Shown: piece by piece, positions 1 to 8,576 of the stretch
Layout of the letters: each line of letters begins with the position of its first letter
Numbering within the stretch: position 1 is the first letter of the stretch
Origin: JBBRDU01 sp038230335
GTDB lineage: Bacteria > Verrucomicrobiota > Verrucomicrobiia > Chthoniobacterales > UBA10450
Assembly (NCBI GenBank): GCA_038230335.1
Contig: JBBRNL010000003.1
Span: forward strand, 124,001 to 188,000
Reading direction: 5' to 3'
Length of the DNA stretch: 64,000 nt
Translations under genes and position numbers: made by a program
Notes under the pieces: model-generated
What the model was told of the DNA's origin: nothing
What the model saw: only the letters and a program-made list of their open reading frames with translations
Databases searched by the model: none

Positions 1-423
1 GTGACCATCAACAACAACTGGCGCGGCTCCAATTTCCGCGGGCAGCAATACGCGGCCTTTCGGAATTACCACCGCCAATGGCACGATCGCAATTGGTGGA
101 ACAGCCATAACATCCACATCGTCTTTTTCGGCGGCGGCGGTTATTACTGGGATTCCGGTTACTGGTATCCTTGCTGGGGCTACAACCCCGGTTTCAGCTA
201 CCAGTATGACGGTCCGATTTACGGCTACAACAGTCTGAGCCCCGATCAGGTCGTGGTGAACGTCCAGACGCAGTTGCAGCAGGACGGATATTACACGGGC
301 CCGGTGGACGGGTCTCTTGGACCGATGACACGTCAAGCCATCGCCGATTTCCAGGCGGATCGCGGATTAGCGATTACCTCGGCGGTCGATGAGCCGACTC
401 TGGCCAGCCTTGGGTTAGTCTAA
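1..423 (+). CDS. Secreted peptidoglycan-binding-domain protein, 5' truncated by window edge
   Basis: The visible 140 residues are the C-terminal part of a protein closely paralogous to the next gene (602-1360). Both share a central aromatic and glycine-rich block (W-N/G-x-N/K-F-R/K-G-Q motif, then a GGGG-YY/WY-W-x-SG-W/F-YP segment) followed by a C-terminal peptidoglycan-binding type 1 fold of about 60 residues (DGYYTGPVDGSLGP motif, then T-R-x-A-I-x-D-F-Q). The paralogue has about 110 residues before this point, including a signal peptide, so the real start lies upstream of the window. The GTG at base 1 is probably just an internal valine codon. The likely role is an exported, wall-associated protein. 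A hairpin terminator follows directly. Confidence 0.75.
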   Translation: MTINNNWRGSNFRGQQYAAFRNYHRQWHDRNWWNSHNIHIVFFGGGGYYWDSGYWYPCWGYNPGFSYQYDGPIYGYNSLSPDQVVVNVQTQLQQDGYYTGPVDGSLGPMTRQAIADFQADRGLAITSAVDEPTLASLGLV

Positions 424-441
424 ACAGTTCAGGCATTTTCG

Positions 442-475
442 AGAGCCGCATGGTGTTCAACCATGCGGCTCTTTT
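442..475 (+). terminator. Rho-independent terminator after the first gene
   Basis: A perfect 12-bp stem (AGAGCCGCATGG at 442-453 pairing with CCATGCGGCTCT at 461-472), a 7-nt loop and a short T run at 472-475. It starts 18 nt after the stop codon. Confidence 0.85.
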
Positions 476-601
476 GCATCCGTGGCCGACGCGCTCTGCG
501 GGAACGAGAGAGGCTTGCGGGAATTTCAGCAACGCCGTCGGAAAGGGCGGGTTGAATAACTACGGGCACCTCGTTGTCCAATGAACCCAGGAGTAAATAC
601 C

Positions 602-1360
602 ATGAGATCTTTGATTATTTTAGTGTGCGGTCTTGCGGTGGCCGGCGTTCTGCGGGCCGACCCGGATGGCAACCAGAACAAAAAGAAGAATGCCGGGCAG
701 GTTCAACCGCAGCCACCGCCACCGCAGCGCCAACCGCAACAGCTCAGGAAATTCGGAAAGCACAACCCGGGGCAGTCGAATAACCCTGGCCAGGGCAGCA
801 ACGCCATCCAGAGCCATCACGCCGCCAAACTGCATGATAATTTACAGCTTCAGGGTCAGGTCAATGGTGGCGCCAAGGCCAGGCACTTCGATATCAAAGC
901 CGCGCCGAAGGCGGATATCGCCAGTGTGAAGTTCAAGCAGGGCAATCACATCGAAGGCAGCCAAAACTGGAAAGGGCAGAAATACGCTGCCTTCAAAAAT
1001 TACCAGGCCCAGAAGCATGACAAGTTCTGGTGGAACCATCATTGCAACCGCATCATTTTGATCGGCGGCGGTTGGTACTTCTGGAATAGCGGATTTTGGT
1101 ACCCGGCGTGGGGCTATGACGCCGCTTACGAGTATTATCCTTATGATGGCCCGATCTACGCCTATAACGATCTGCCACCTGATCAGGTCATCGCAAACGT
1201 GCAGTCCTCACTACAGGAGCAAGGGTATTACACGGGCGAGGTCGACGGGCTGCTCGGTCCGCTCACGCGCGCCGCATTGGCCGATTATCAGCGCGACCAC
1301 GGTCTTTACACGACGGCTGCGATCGATGAGCCGACGTTAGCTTCGCTGGGGATGGGTTAA
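602..1360 (+). CDS. Secreted peptidoglycan-binding-domain protein (tandem paralogue)
   Basis: A 252-residue exported protein. The start was chosen at the ATG at 602 because AGGAG (588-592) sits at the right distance and the product then begins with a classical signal peptide (MRSLIILVCGLAVAGVLRA). The ATG at 581 lies upstream of that site. Layout: signal peptide about 1-20; a low-complexity N/Q/P/K-rich stretch about 25-75; the conserved aromatic/glycine block about 110-190; a C-terminal peptidoglycan-binding type 1 domain about 190-250 (GYYTGEVDGLLGP, then LTRAALADYQ). It is the tandem paralogue of the partial gene before it. The family role is wall binding; no catalytic domain is visible, so it may be structural. 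Confidence 0.85.
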   Translation: MRSLIILVCGLAVAGVLRADPDGNQNKKKNAGQVQPQPPPPQRQPQQLRKFGKHNPGQSNNPGQGSNAIQSHHAAKLHDNLQLQGQVNGGAKARHFDIKAAPKADIASVKFKQGNHIEGSQNWKGQKYAAFKNYQAQKHDKFWWNHHCNRIILIGGGWYFWNSGFWYPAWGYDAAYEYYPYDGPIYAYNDLPPDQVIANVQSSLQEQGYYTGEVDGLLGPLTRAALADYQRDHGLYTTAAIDEPTLASLGMG

Positions 1361-1380
1361 CAGGGACTCCACGAGGGAAA

Positions 1381-1414
1381 GCCGTCACGTCCGATGCGTG
1401 GCGGCTTTTTTTTT
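1381..1414 (+). terminator. Rho-independent terminator
   Basis: A 9-bp stem with one G-T wobble (1381-1389 with 1397-1405), a 7-nt loop and nine T residues (1406-1414), 20 nt after the stop of the peptidoglycan-binding-domain gene. Confidence 0.9.
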
Positions 1415-1481
1415 ACGATCTGTCTTGATCGCGCCCTCTCAAAAATTCGCAATTCATCGTGAATCCTGTAAATCCTGACTG

Positions 1482-2162
1482 ATGCCCGGCCCGACCACTG
1501 CCCAACCGCAACTTGTGGCGCGCGATCTGCACCGCTCATTTACGATCGGTTCCCGACGGATCGAAGTGTTGCGCGGAGTGTCGCTGGAGATTCAGCAAGG
1601 CGAAGCGGTTTTTCTGTGTGGGGCGTCGGGTGCGGGGAAGACGACGTTGCTCTACATGCTTTCAGGCCTGGAGCGGCCAGATTCCGGGATCGTCGAGTTC
1701 GAGGGCACGCAGCTTTACAGCGGAAGCTCGGCGCGGCAGTCGCGCTTTCGCAACCGCAAGATGGGATTTGTCTTCCAAGGATATTTTCTGCTGCCCGAGC
1801 TAACGGCATTAGAGAACGTGTCCCTGCCTGGCATGATCGGAGGAGGGGCTCCAGTGGGCGCCGCGGAAGCGAGCCTGAGCGCAGTCGGCTTGTCCGACCG
1901 GATGCATCATCTTCCGTCTGAATTATCCGGTGGCGAACAACAACGCGTTGCCATCGCCCGCGCGTTGACCAACGATCCTGACATCATCTTCGCAGACGAG
2001 CCGACCGGGAATCTCGATTCGAAGACGGGTGACACCATCGTCGATCTGCTTCTGAAACTGGCGCGCGACCGGCGCAAGACGCTGCTCGTGGTGACACATG
2101 ATAATCGACTTTCCACCCGGGGGGATCGCCAATTGCAGATGACGGACGGCACGCTGGCATGA
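1482..2162 (+). CDS. lolD: ABC transporter ATP-binding protein, LolD/MacB type
   Basis: A 226-residue ATPase of the lipoprotein-release/macrolide-export class, which energises an inner-membrane permease such as LolCE. Visible motifs: Walker A GASGAGKTT (about 47-55), Q loop in VFQGYFLLPELTALENV, signature LSGGEQQRVAIARAL (about 148-162), Walker B IIFADEPTGNLD and the H loop VVTHD. The EPTGNLD Walker B and the LPELTALENV segment are typical of LolD. The length matches the family. No LolC/E permease gene is adjacent, so the partner must be elsewhere and the exact substrate is inferred. No strong ribosome-binding site precedes the ATG. Confidence 0.85.
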   Translation: MPGPTTAQPQLVARDLHRSFTIGSRRIEVLRGVSLEIQQGEAVFLCGASGAGKTTLLYMLSGLERPDSGIVEFEGTQLYSGSSARQSRFRNRKMGFVFQGYFLLPELTALENVSLPGMIGGGAPVGAAEASLSAVGLSDRMHHLPSELSGGEQQRVAIARALTNDPDIIFADEPTGNLDSKTGDTIVDLLLKLARDRRKTLLVVTHDNRLSTRGDRQLQMTDGTLA

Positions 2163-2267
2163 TCGCTCTTGGGTTAACTGGGCCGCGGGCGCGTCCAAGG
2201 GCCGCGGAGGGCTGATCACTTTGTCTCTTGAATTGCGCGGGAAACGCCCGAGATTTTTTACGCACTT

Positions 2268-3248
2268 ATGAAAACCTCGAATGCGGGCGGGATGGTGATC
2301 GACGAACCACAGGCAGGAGCGGCTGTTAAGCCCGCCCTCGAAACGCGCTCGGCTCAGTCGAGCTCGACGAAGGAATCTCGGATTTACATCGACGGGAAAT
2401 TTTACGCGGAAGCCGATGCCAAGGTTTCCGTCTTCGATCACGGCCTTCTTTATGGTGACGGAGTCTTTGAGGGAATTCGATTTTACAACGGCCGCGTTTT
2501 CCGTTTGGAGGAGCATCTCGAGAGACTGTGGGATTCGGCCCGGTCCATTTGCCTGGATGTTCCCATCTCCATGCCGGAAATGACGGAGGCCCTGCTCGAG
2601 ACGATCCGGCAGAACGATCTGCGCGACGGTTACATCCGTCTGGTCCTGACGCGCGGGGTGGGAAATCTCGGATTGAATCCGGTGCAGTGTAAACGGCCCA
2701 GCGTCATCATCATCGCGGCGACGATCGCCCTCTATTCGACGGAGGTCTATGAAAAGGGCCTAACGGTTGTGACTTGCGCGACGCGCCGGACGAACCCGGG
2801 TGCGCTGAATCCGGCCGTCAAATCACTCAATTACCTGAACAACGTGATGGCGCGGATCGAAGCAAATCTGGCCGGAGCCGATGAAGCGTTGATGTTAAAC
2901 GACCAGGGAAATGTGGCCGAATGCACGGCGGACAATATTTTCATTATCAAGCATGGTCAGATATTCACTCCGCCGATTTCGGCCGGAGCTTTACGCGGGA
3001 TTACGCGGGCGGTGGCTTTTCAGATCGCGGCTGAACTCGGAATCAAGATCACGGAGACCGACATCACGCGGCACGACGTTTTTGTGGCGGACGAATGTTT
3101 CCTGACGGGCACGGCGGCCGAAGTGATCCCGGTGATCAAAGCGGATGGACGCCTGATTGGAACAGGGAAGCCTGGGCCAATCGGTACTCGCATGATTGCG
3201 CGCTTTCGCGAAATTACGCGCGAGACGGGGACGCCGATCTACACTTGA
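2268..3248 (+). CDS. ilvE: PLP-dependent class IV aminotransferase (branched-chain amino acid aminotransferase-like)
   Basis: A 326-residue fold-type IV PLP enzyme, most likely transferring amino groups between branched-chain 2-oxo acids and glutamate. Family features: the N-terminal segment IYIDGKFY, then VFDHGLLYGDGVFEGIR, the Schiff-base lysine in AVKSLNYLNNVMARIEA, E-x-A/C-T-A-D-N-I-F and the phosphate-binding GITR segment near GALRGITRAV. The first about 38 residues (Ala/Ser/Thr-rich) are an extension beyond the usual start, so translation could begin later, but no better start codon with a Shine-Dalgarno site is evident. D-amino-acid transaminase or aminodeoxychorismate lyase activity in the same fold cannot be fully excluded; the size and motifs favour IlvE. 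Confidence 0.85.
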   Translation: MKTSNAGGMVIDEPQAGAAVKPALETRSAQSSSTKESRIYIDGKFYAEADAKVSVFDHGLLYGDGVFEGIRFYNGRVFRLEEHLERLWDSARSICLDVPISMPEMTEALLETIRQNDLRDGYIRLVLTRGVGNLGLNPVQCKRPSVIIIAATIALYSTEVYEKGLTVVTCATRRTNPGALNPAVKSLNYLNNVMARIEANLAGADEALMLNDQGNVAECTADNIFIIKHGQIFTPPISAGALRGITRAVAFQIAAELGIKITETDITRHDVFVADECFLTGTAAEVIPVIKADGRLIGTGKPGPIGTRMIARFREITRETGTPIYT

Positions 3249-3333
3249 GCAACAGAAATCGACCCGGCGCGGAAGGTGCTCAACGAACTGATGGTTGAAT
3301 TATTCCGCGGATTAGGGGTCTAATCTTACAGAG

Positions 3334-3825
3334 ATGTTGTGCGACGTTTGTAAATGTAATGACGCCACTGTCTTCCTGACTCAAATCCTTGAGGGCAAGA
3401 TGCAGAAGGTGAATCTGTGCGATGCCTGTTCGAAGGAAAAGGGAGTGCAGGATCCGACTGGTTTTGCCCTGGCCGATCTGCTCCTTGGCATCGGCGCGGC
3501 CGAGGAGATCGAGAAGGGGGCGACCACTCAGAAATGCCCCGTGTGCGGTTATACTCAGGCGGATTTTAAGAAGACGGGACGGCTCGGGTGCAGCTCATGC
3601 TATCTGACTTTCCTGGAAGGATTGAATACGCTTCTGAAAGCAATGCACAAAGGCACCGAGCACGTTGGAAAACTGCCGCAGCACGCGCATCGCACGATGG
3701 AATTAAGCGATCGCATGCGCACTCTTACGGAAAACCTGCAAAAGGCGGTCTCTGAAGAAAACTACGAAACCGCCGCGACTTTGCGTGATGAAATTAAACA
3801 GCTCGAACACGAGATGGCGAGTTAG
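3334..3825 (+). CDS. mcsA: McsA-like zinc-finger protein with UVR domain
   Basis: A 163-residue protein matching McsA, the activator of the arginine kinase McsB. It has two treble-clef-like zinc motifs, each made of two CxxC pairs: CDVC with CDAC in the N-terminal third (residues 3-36), and CPVC with CSSC near the middle (about 69-91). A C-terminal UvrB/UvrC (UVR) helix pair follows (NLQKAVSEENYETAATLRDE, about 132-151). It lies 9 nt upstream of mcsB, in the same order as in Firmicutes (mcsA-mcsB-clpC), which supports a direct functional link. The ctsR repressor that heads the Firmicute operon is absent here. Confidence 0.9.
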   Translation: MLCDVCKCNDATVFLTQILEGKMQKVNLCDACSKEKGVQDPTGFALADLLLGIGAAEEIEKGATTQKCPVCGYTQADFKKTGRLGCSSCYLTFLEGLNTLLKAMHKGTEHVGKLPQHAHRTMELSDRMRTLTENLQKAVSEENYETAATLRDEIKQLEHEMAS

Positions 3826-3834
3826 CGTCGCACT

Positions 3835-4959
3835 ATGAAATTTTCCAATGTCATGTCCACGGCGGGGGAATGGCTGCGCGGCGAAGGGCCGCATCATCAA
3901 ATCGTCATCAGCAGTCGCGTTCGTCTGGCGCGTAATTTGCGCAACCGCGCTTTTCCGGGGTGGGGCAAAAAGCCCGCGCGGATCGAAGTGCTCGAGTTGA
4001 TTCGACCTCGGGTGGAAGAGCTTCCCGAGATGCAGGATTCGTTCTCCGAACTGCTCCAGGATCTCTCCGCCCTGGAGAAACAGGTGCTGGTGGAGCGCCA
4101 TCTGATCAGCCGCGAACACGCGGCCAAAGGAGTGGGCAGCGCCATCGTGATGAATCGCCGTCAGACCCTCAGCATCATGATCAATGAGGAGGATCATCTG
4201 CGCATGCAATCGATTCGATCGGGCTTGCAGTTGAAACAAGCCTTCAAGCTGGTCGATAAAGTAGACAGCGCGCTCGAGGGCAAACTTGATTTCGCTTACG
4301 ATCAGAAACTCGGATATCTGACGGCTTGCCCAACGAATGTCGGCACGGGCATGCGCGCGTCCGCCATGTTGCACTTGCCCGGCCTGGTCCTGAGCGAGTT
4401 GATTAATCAGGTCATTCAGGCCGTCAGCAAAATCGGACTGGCCGTGCGTGGTTTGTACGGAGAGGGGACTGAAGCGATGGGGAATCTTTTCCAGATTTCC
4501 AATCAGACGACTCTGGGAGAGAAAGAAGACGAAATTATCGCGCGCCTGAGCAAAGTAATAGAGACGATCATCGACAAGGAACACGACGCGCGCCAGGTCT
4601 TGATCCAGAAGAAGTCGAACACGCTGTCGGATCAGATCGGCCGCGCTTACGGTGTCCTCACTTACGCGCATGCCATGACTTCGAAGGAGGCTCTTAATCT
4701 TTTGTCGATTATCAAACTGGGGGTGGACCTGGGCGCGTTTCCGGAGGATCGCCGTCTTCCCATCGATGAATTGTTCATCGACACCCAGCCGGCCCATTTG
4801 CAAAAAAGCTCTCAGCAGAAACTCAATGCCGAAGAACGGGATCATCTGCGCGCGCAAATTATCCGCGAGCGTTTGAAAGTGTTCCCTAAACCTGATATCA
4901 GTAACTTGGTCAAGGAATCGGGCAATGGTGCCACTCCTCCCCCCTCGAACGATGAATAA
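3835..4959 (+). CDS. mcsB: Protein arginine kinase McsB
   Basis: A 374-residue member of the phosphagen (guanidino) kinase superfamily. McsB phosphorylates arginine side chains and thereby marks proteins for ClpC-ClpP degradation. The N-terminal ATP-binding signature VISSRVRLARNLRN is at about 23-36, SIMINEEDHLRMQ at about 117-129, and the catalytic-loop region LTACPTNVGTGMRASAMLHL at about 162-181, with the conserved Cys and GTG. The family length is about 350-360 residues. The last 8 nt overlap the start of clpC, so the genes are translationally coupled; mcsA precedes by 9 nt. Confidence 0.93.
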   Translation: MKFSNVMSTAGEWLRGEGPHHQIVISSRVRLARNLRNRAFPGWGKKPARIEVLELIRPRVEELPEMQDSFSELLQDLSALEKQVLVERHLISREHAAKGVGSAIVMNRRQTLSIMINEEDHLRMQSIRSGLQLKQAFKLVDKVDSALEGKLDFAYDQKLGYLTACPTNVGTGMRASAMLHLPGLVLSELINQVIQAVSKIGLAVRGLYGEGTEAMGNLFQISNQTTLGEKEDEIIARLSKVIETIIDKEHDARQVLIQKKSNTLSDQIGRAYGVLTYAHAMTSKEALNLLSIIKLGVDLGAFPEDRRLPIDELFIDTQPAHLQKSSQQKLNAEERDHLRAQIIRERLKVFPKPDISNLVKESGNGATPPPSNDE

Positions 4960-7420
4960 CTTCACTCCGCGCGCGCAACAGGTCCTGGCGCTAGCTCGCA
5001 AAGAAGCCGACCGGTTCAACCACAACTATGTCGGCACGGAGCACCTTTTGCTCGGCCTGATCAAGCTGGGCCAGGGCGTTGCGGTCAATGTTTTGCAAAA
5101 GATGGGGCTCGATCTGGAGACCGTCCGGATGGAGGTCGAAAAACAGGTCGGCTCCGGTCCCGAGACCAAGATGGTCGGGAACATTCCCTATACCCCTCGG
5201 GTGAAGAAGGTTCTGGCCCTGGCCGGTAAAGAAGCGAAGGCTTTGAACCACTCGTACGTGGGGACCGAACACATTTTGCTGGGTCTGCTCCGCGAGGGCG
5301 AAGGGGTCGCAGCGCGCGTTTTGAAGAGTCTCGAAGTCGATATCGAGCGCACGCGCAATGAGATCCTGAAGGAATTGGATCCAAACTTTACTCCGCCGGA
5401 AGTGGACGCGGAGGCCGGTGAGCCCACCTCGAAGAAGGATGTGAAGACACCGGCCCTGCGCGCATTTGGCCGCGACCTGACCGAACTGGCCAAGAAGGGG
5501 GAACTCGATCCGGTGATCGGACGCCGGAACGAGATCGAACGGGTCATCCAGATCCTCTGCCGTCGCACCAAGAATAACCCGGTGTTGATTGGCGAGGCCG
5601 GGGTCGGAAAGACGGCCATCGCGGAGGGGCTGGCGCAGGAAATCGCGAGTGGCAATATTCCCGAGCTCCTGCGCGATAAGCGGGTCATCACGCTCGACCT
5701 CGCCCTGATGGTGGCAGGCACAAAATACCGCGGACAGTTCGAAGAGCGGATCAAAGCGGTCATGGATGAGATTCGCCGGTCCAAGAACGTCATCCTCTTT
5801 ATAGATGAGCTGCACACGATCGTGGGCGCGGGCTCGGCCGAAGGCGCGATGGACGCTTCCAACATTATCAAGCCGGCCCTGAGCCGGGGCGAGTTGCAGT
5901 GTGTCGGCGCTACGACCATGAACGAGTACCGCAAATATATTGAGAAAGATGCGGCCCTCGAACGTCGCTTTCAGACGGTCAAGGTGGAAGCTCCCACGGT
6001 CGAAGAAGCGATCGAGATTTTGAAAGGATTGCGGCCCAAATACGAGGCACACCACAAAGCCAAGCTGACCGATGAGTCGCTTGAAACGGCGGTGAAGTTT
6101 TCCGAGCGCTACATCAGTGGTCGATTTTTACCGGACAAAGCCATCGACGTGATGGACGAGGCGGGGGCACGTGCGCGGATTAACGCCATGACGCGGCCAC
6201 CCGACGTCAAGGAAATCGAGAAGGAGATCGAAGAAATCCGGGTTGAAAAAGAGGCCGCCATTAAGGCGCAGGATTTCGAGAAGGCGGCGGGTCTGCGCGA
6301 CCGGGAGAAGCAGACCAAGGAAAAACTGGAAACGATTTTGGCGAAGTGGCGCGAAGAACGGGAGGAGAAGGAAGTGGTCGTGACGGGTGAGGACATGATG
6401 CACATCATCTCGAAGGTGACGGGCGTGCCCCTCCAGCGAATGGAACAACACGAAACGGAAAAGCTTCTCAAAATGGAGGAGGAGTTGAAGGGCAAAGTCA
6501 TCGGGCAGGATGAAGCGGTCAGCGCCATTTCCAAAGCGTTGCGCCGGAGCCGGGCTGATCTGAAGGATCCGCGGCGGCCCATAGGTTCGTTTATTTTTCT
6601 CGGACCGACCGGCGTTGGTAAAACCTTCCTCGCCCAGAAGCTGGCTGAATTCATGTTCGGCGACCGGGATGCATTGATTCAAATCGACATGTCGGAGTAC
6701 ATGGAGAAGTTCACGGCCTCCCGTCTGATTGGTTCGCCTCCTGGCTACGTGGGCTACGAGGAGGGTGGACAGCTTTCTGAAGCAGTGCGGCGCCGTCCCT
6801 ATTCGGTGGTTCTTTTCGATGAAATCGAAAAAGCACATCCGGACGTAATGCACCTCCTTCTGCAAATCCTGGAAGACGGCAAGATCACAGATTCGTTAGG
6901 CCGAAAAATCGATTTCCGCAATACGATCATCATCATGACCTCGAATGTAGGCGCGGAGACCCTGCGCAAACAAACGACCATGGGTTTTGGCGCGACCAAA
7001 CCCGTGGGCGAGCATGAGTATGAAGTCATGCGCGATCGCCTCCTGGAGGAAGCTAAAAAGACTTTCAAACCCGAATTCGTCAATCGACTGGATGACATCA
7101 TTGTTTTCCATCAGCTCAGCAAGATCGACCTGATGAAGATCGTCGACCTGGAAGTGGACAAGGTATTCCTCCGACTCAAGGCCAAGGAAGTTCACATTAT
7201 TCTGGAGGCGAGCGCGAAAGAGTTTCTGATCGAGAAGGGTTACGATCCGACCTACGGTGCGCGGCCCATGCGCCGGGCGGTGGAGCGTTATTTGGAAGAT
7301 CCACTGGCCGAGGAGCTGTTGCGCGGACACGTCAAAGCGCACGACGTCGTGCATGTTACCGGGGTGGAAGGCAAATTGGCCTTCCATGCGCCGGAGCCGC
7401 AGAGCACCCCAGTGGTCTAG
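4952..7420 (+). CDS. clpC: ATP-dependent Clp protease ATP-binding subunit ClpC
   Basis: An 822-residue AAA+ unfoldase that delivers substrates to ClpP. The ATG at 4952, inside the end of mcsB, was chosen because the product then starts MNNFTPRAQQVLALARKEA, the typical ClpC N-terminus; an upstream in-frame ATG at 4925 would add nine unrelated residues. Domains: two Clp-N repeats (about 1-145), AAA module 1 with Walker A GEAGVGKT (about 213-220), a UVR-type coiled middle domain (about 425-465), AAA module 2 with Walker A GPTGVGKT (about 551-558), and a C-terminal D2-small domain. The UVR middle domain separates ClpC from ClpA and ClpB. In the known system, the N domain binds phospho-arginine made by McsB, which fits the operon. 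Confidence 0.95.
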   Translation: MNNFTPRAQQVLALARKEADRFNHNYVGTEHLLLGLIKLGQGVAVNVLQKMGLDLETVRMEVEKQVGSGPETKMVGNIPYTPRVKKVLALAGKEAKALNHSYVGTEHILLGLLREGEGVAARVLKSLEVDIERTRNEILKELDPNFTPPEVDAEAGEPTSKKDVKTPALRAFGRDLTELAKKGELDPVIGRRNEIERVIQILCRRTKNNPVLIGEAGVGKTAIAEGLAQEIASGNIPELLRDKRVITLDLALMVAGTKYRGQFEERIKAVMDEIRRSKNVILFIDELHTIVGAGSAEGAMDASNIIKPALSRGELQCVGATTMNEYRKYIEKDAALERRFQTVKVEAPTVEEAIEILKGLRPKYEAHHKAKLTDESLETAVKFSERYISGRFLPDKAIDVMDEAGARARINAMTRPPDVKEIEKEIEEIRVEKEAAIKAQDFEKAAGLRDREKQTKEKLETILAKWREEREEKEVVVTGEDMMHIISKVTGVPLQRMEQHETEKLLKMEEELKGKVIGQDEAVSAISKALRRSRADLKDPRRPIGSFIFLGPTGVGKTFLAQKLAEFMFGDRDALIQIDMSEYMEKFTASRLIGSPPGYVGYEEGGQLSEAVRRRPYSVVLFDEIEKAHPDVMHLLLQILEDGKITDSLGRKIDFRNTIIIMTSNVGAETLRKQTTMGFGATKPVGEHEYEVMRDRLLEEAKKTFKPEFVNRLDDIIVFHQLSKIDLMKIVDLEVDKVFLRLKAKEVHIILEASAKEFLIEKGYDPTYGARPMRRAVERYLEDPLAEELLRGHVKAHDVVHVTGVEGKLAFHAPEPQSTPVV

Positions 7421-7456
7421 CGCTACTCCAGCATCGCGGGCGTACGCGTTATGGCA

Positions 7457-7548
7457 AAGGTGGAACGCGATCTCCGAGCGCGTTGTTAATCATTTGCGGC
7501 TACGCCGCCACCTTATCGTCGAACGGCGGAGAGCTCGATCCACCTTCC
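7457..7548. repeat. Palindromic repeat family A, copy 1
   Basis: Imperfect terminal inverted repeats: AAGGTGGAACGCGATCTCCG at the left, and its near reverse complement ending TCGATCCACCTT at the right (about 7523-7546). An inner perfect hairpin, GCGGC-TAC-GCCGC, lies at 7496-7508. The copy begins 37 nt after the clpC stop codon. Copies 2 and 3 lie at 14138-14253 and 14753-14839. Confidence 0.7.
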
Positions 7549-7593
7549 ATTGTGTGATTCGAAGGCCAGTCATGAAGCTGGAAGTCTGCGATA

Positions 7594-7663
7594 GGCCCTC
7601 GTCGACGAAGACGGCAGAGGCGGACTGCGCCTAGGTCGAGCCGTCTACGCGAGATGAAGGGCC
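7594..7663. repeat. Nested inverted repeat between convergent clpC and xerC
   Basis: Three nested stems share one centre: GGCCCT/AGGGCC at the outside (7594-7599 with 7658-7663), AGACGGC/GCCGTCT in the middle (7609-7615 with 7640-7646) and AGGCG/CGCCT inside (7618-7622 with 7628-7632). It sits just before the convergent xerC stop. It could act as a bidirectional transcription end or be another palindromic repeat unit; there is no clear T run. Confidence 0.5.
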
Positions 7664-7677
7664 CGCTTTCTTATCGA

Positions 7678-8574
7678 TTAGGCGCGCGGGTGTGCATCGG
7701 CATAAGCCTTCTTCAATCTCTCCGTCGTGACGTGAGTGTAGATCTGCGTGGTCGAGAGACTCGCGTGTCCGAGCAGAGCCTGCACGCTCCGAAGATCGGC
7801 GCCGCGATCGAGCATATGAGTCGCAAAGCTGTGTCGTAACTTGTGAGGACTGATCGAAATAGGAATGGAGGTTTGGGGCAGATAGCGCTTGAGCGTCAGC
7901 CAGATCGACCGGCTGGATATGCGTTTGCGCGATTTATTAATGAAAAGAGCTCCGGAATGCACCCGGGCAGCAGCACGATATCGCGAAATGGATTCCAGCG
8001 CGGGCAAGCCGACGGGGCAGACTCGTTCTTTTCGGCCTTTCCCAAAGACGCGCACCGATTCCGTGTAAAGATCGGCGTCGGCCACGTCCAGGGCGGCCAA
8101 TTCGCTCAAGCGCAATCCACTGCTGTAAAATAGCTCCATGATGGCGGCGTCGCGCAGCGGCATCCAATCGGGGGCGGCGCGGTTTTTCTTCAGCTTCAAC
8201 GGAGCCGCCAGCAGTTCGTCGATCTGCGGCCGGGTCAAAACGAGCGGAAGTTTTTTCTCCAGCTTGGGCAGTTGCAATCCTCGCAATGGATCGACCCGGA
8301 GTTTTTTCCGCGCGGTCAGAAAGGTATAGAAAGTGCGCAAAGCGGAAAATTGCAGACGAACGTAAGATCGCGCCTGTTTCCGTTTCATGAGCTCAAACAG
8401 GTAATCCCGGAACGTGTCGGCGCTGCACTGCTTCCATGGAGTCGCGGCTCCGGAACGGAAGGCAGCCAGAGCCTCCCGATAAGCCTTGATCGTGCGCGGG
8501 GAGGCGTTGCGCTCCACGGCGAGGTAGCGAAGAAAATCCTCCGCGAGCGTGTCGCGAGAATTCTCCGTCACCAA
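7678..8574 (-). CDS. xerC: Site-specific tyrosine recombinase XerC/XerD
   Basis: A 298-residue tyrosine recombinase, the family that resolves chromosome dimers at dif. It has an N-terminal SAM-like core-binding domain (about 1-90, with ERNASPRTIKAYREAL) and a C-terminal catalytic domain. All catalytic residues are visible: Arg in SSGLRLSELAALD, Lys in GKGRKER, His-x-x-Arg in HKLRHSFATHML, His in LLGHASLSTTQ and nucleophile Tyr in IYTHV. The length is typical of Xer proteins and there are no mobile-element genes beside it, so a housekeeping role is more likely than an integrase. XerC cannot be separated from XerD by eye. A lipoprotein gene ends 2 nt upstream on the same strand. Confidence 0.88.
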   Translation of the reverse strand: MVTENSRDTLAEDFLRYLAVERNASPRTIKAYREALAAFRSGAATPWKQCSADTFRDYLFELMKRKQARSYVRLQFSALRTFYTFLTARKKLRVDPLRGLQLPKLEKKLPLVLTRPQIDELLAAPLKLKKNRAAPDWMPLRDAAIMELFYSSGLRLSELAALDVADADLYTESVRVFGKGRKERVCPVGLPALESISRYRAAARVHSGALFINKSRKRISSRSIWLTLKRYLPQTSIPISISPHKLRHSFATHMLDRGADLRSVQALLGHASLSTTQIYTHVTTERLKKAYADAHPRA

Positions 8575-8576
8575 AA

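Noticed and set aside
3703..6865. Long open frames on the minus strand opposite mcsB and clpC
   Set aside because: They mirror the strongly coding plus strand and show no family motifs; they are shadows of GC-rich codon use.
7678..8574. Tyrosine recombinase as the integrase of a mobile element
   Set aside because: No attachment repeats, cargo or phage genes nearby, and the length and motifs are of housekeeping Xer type.
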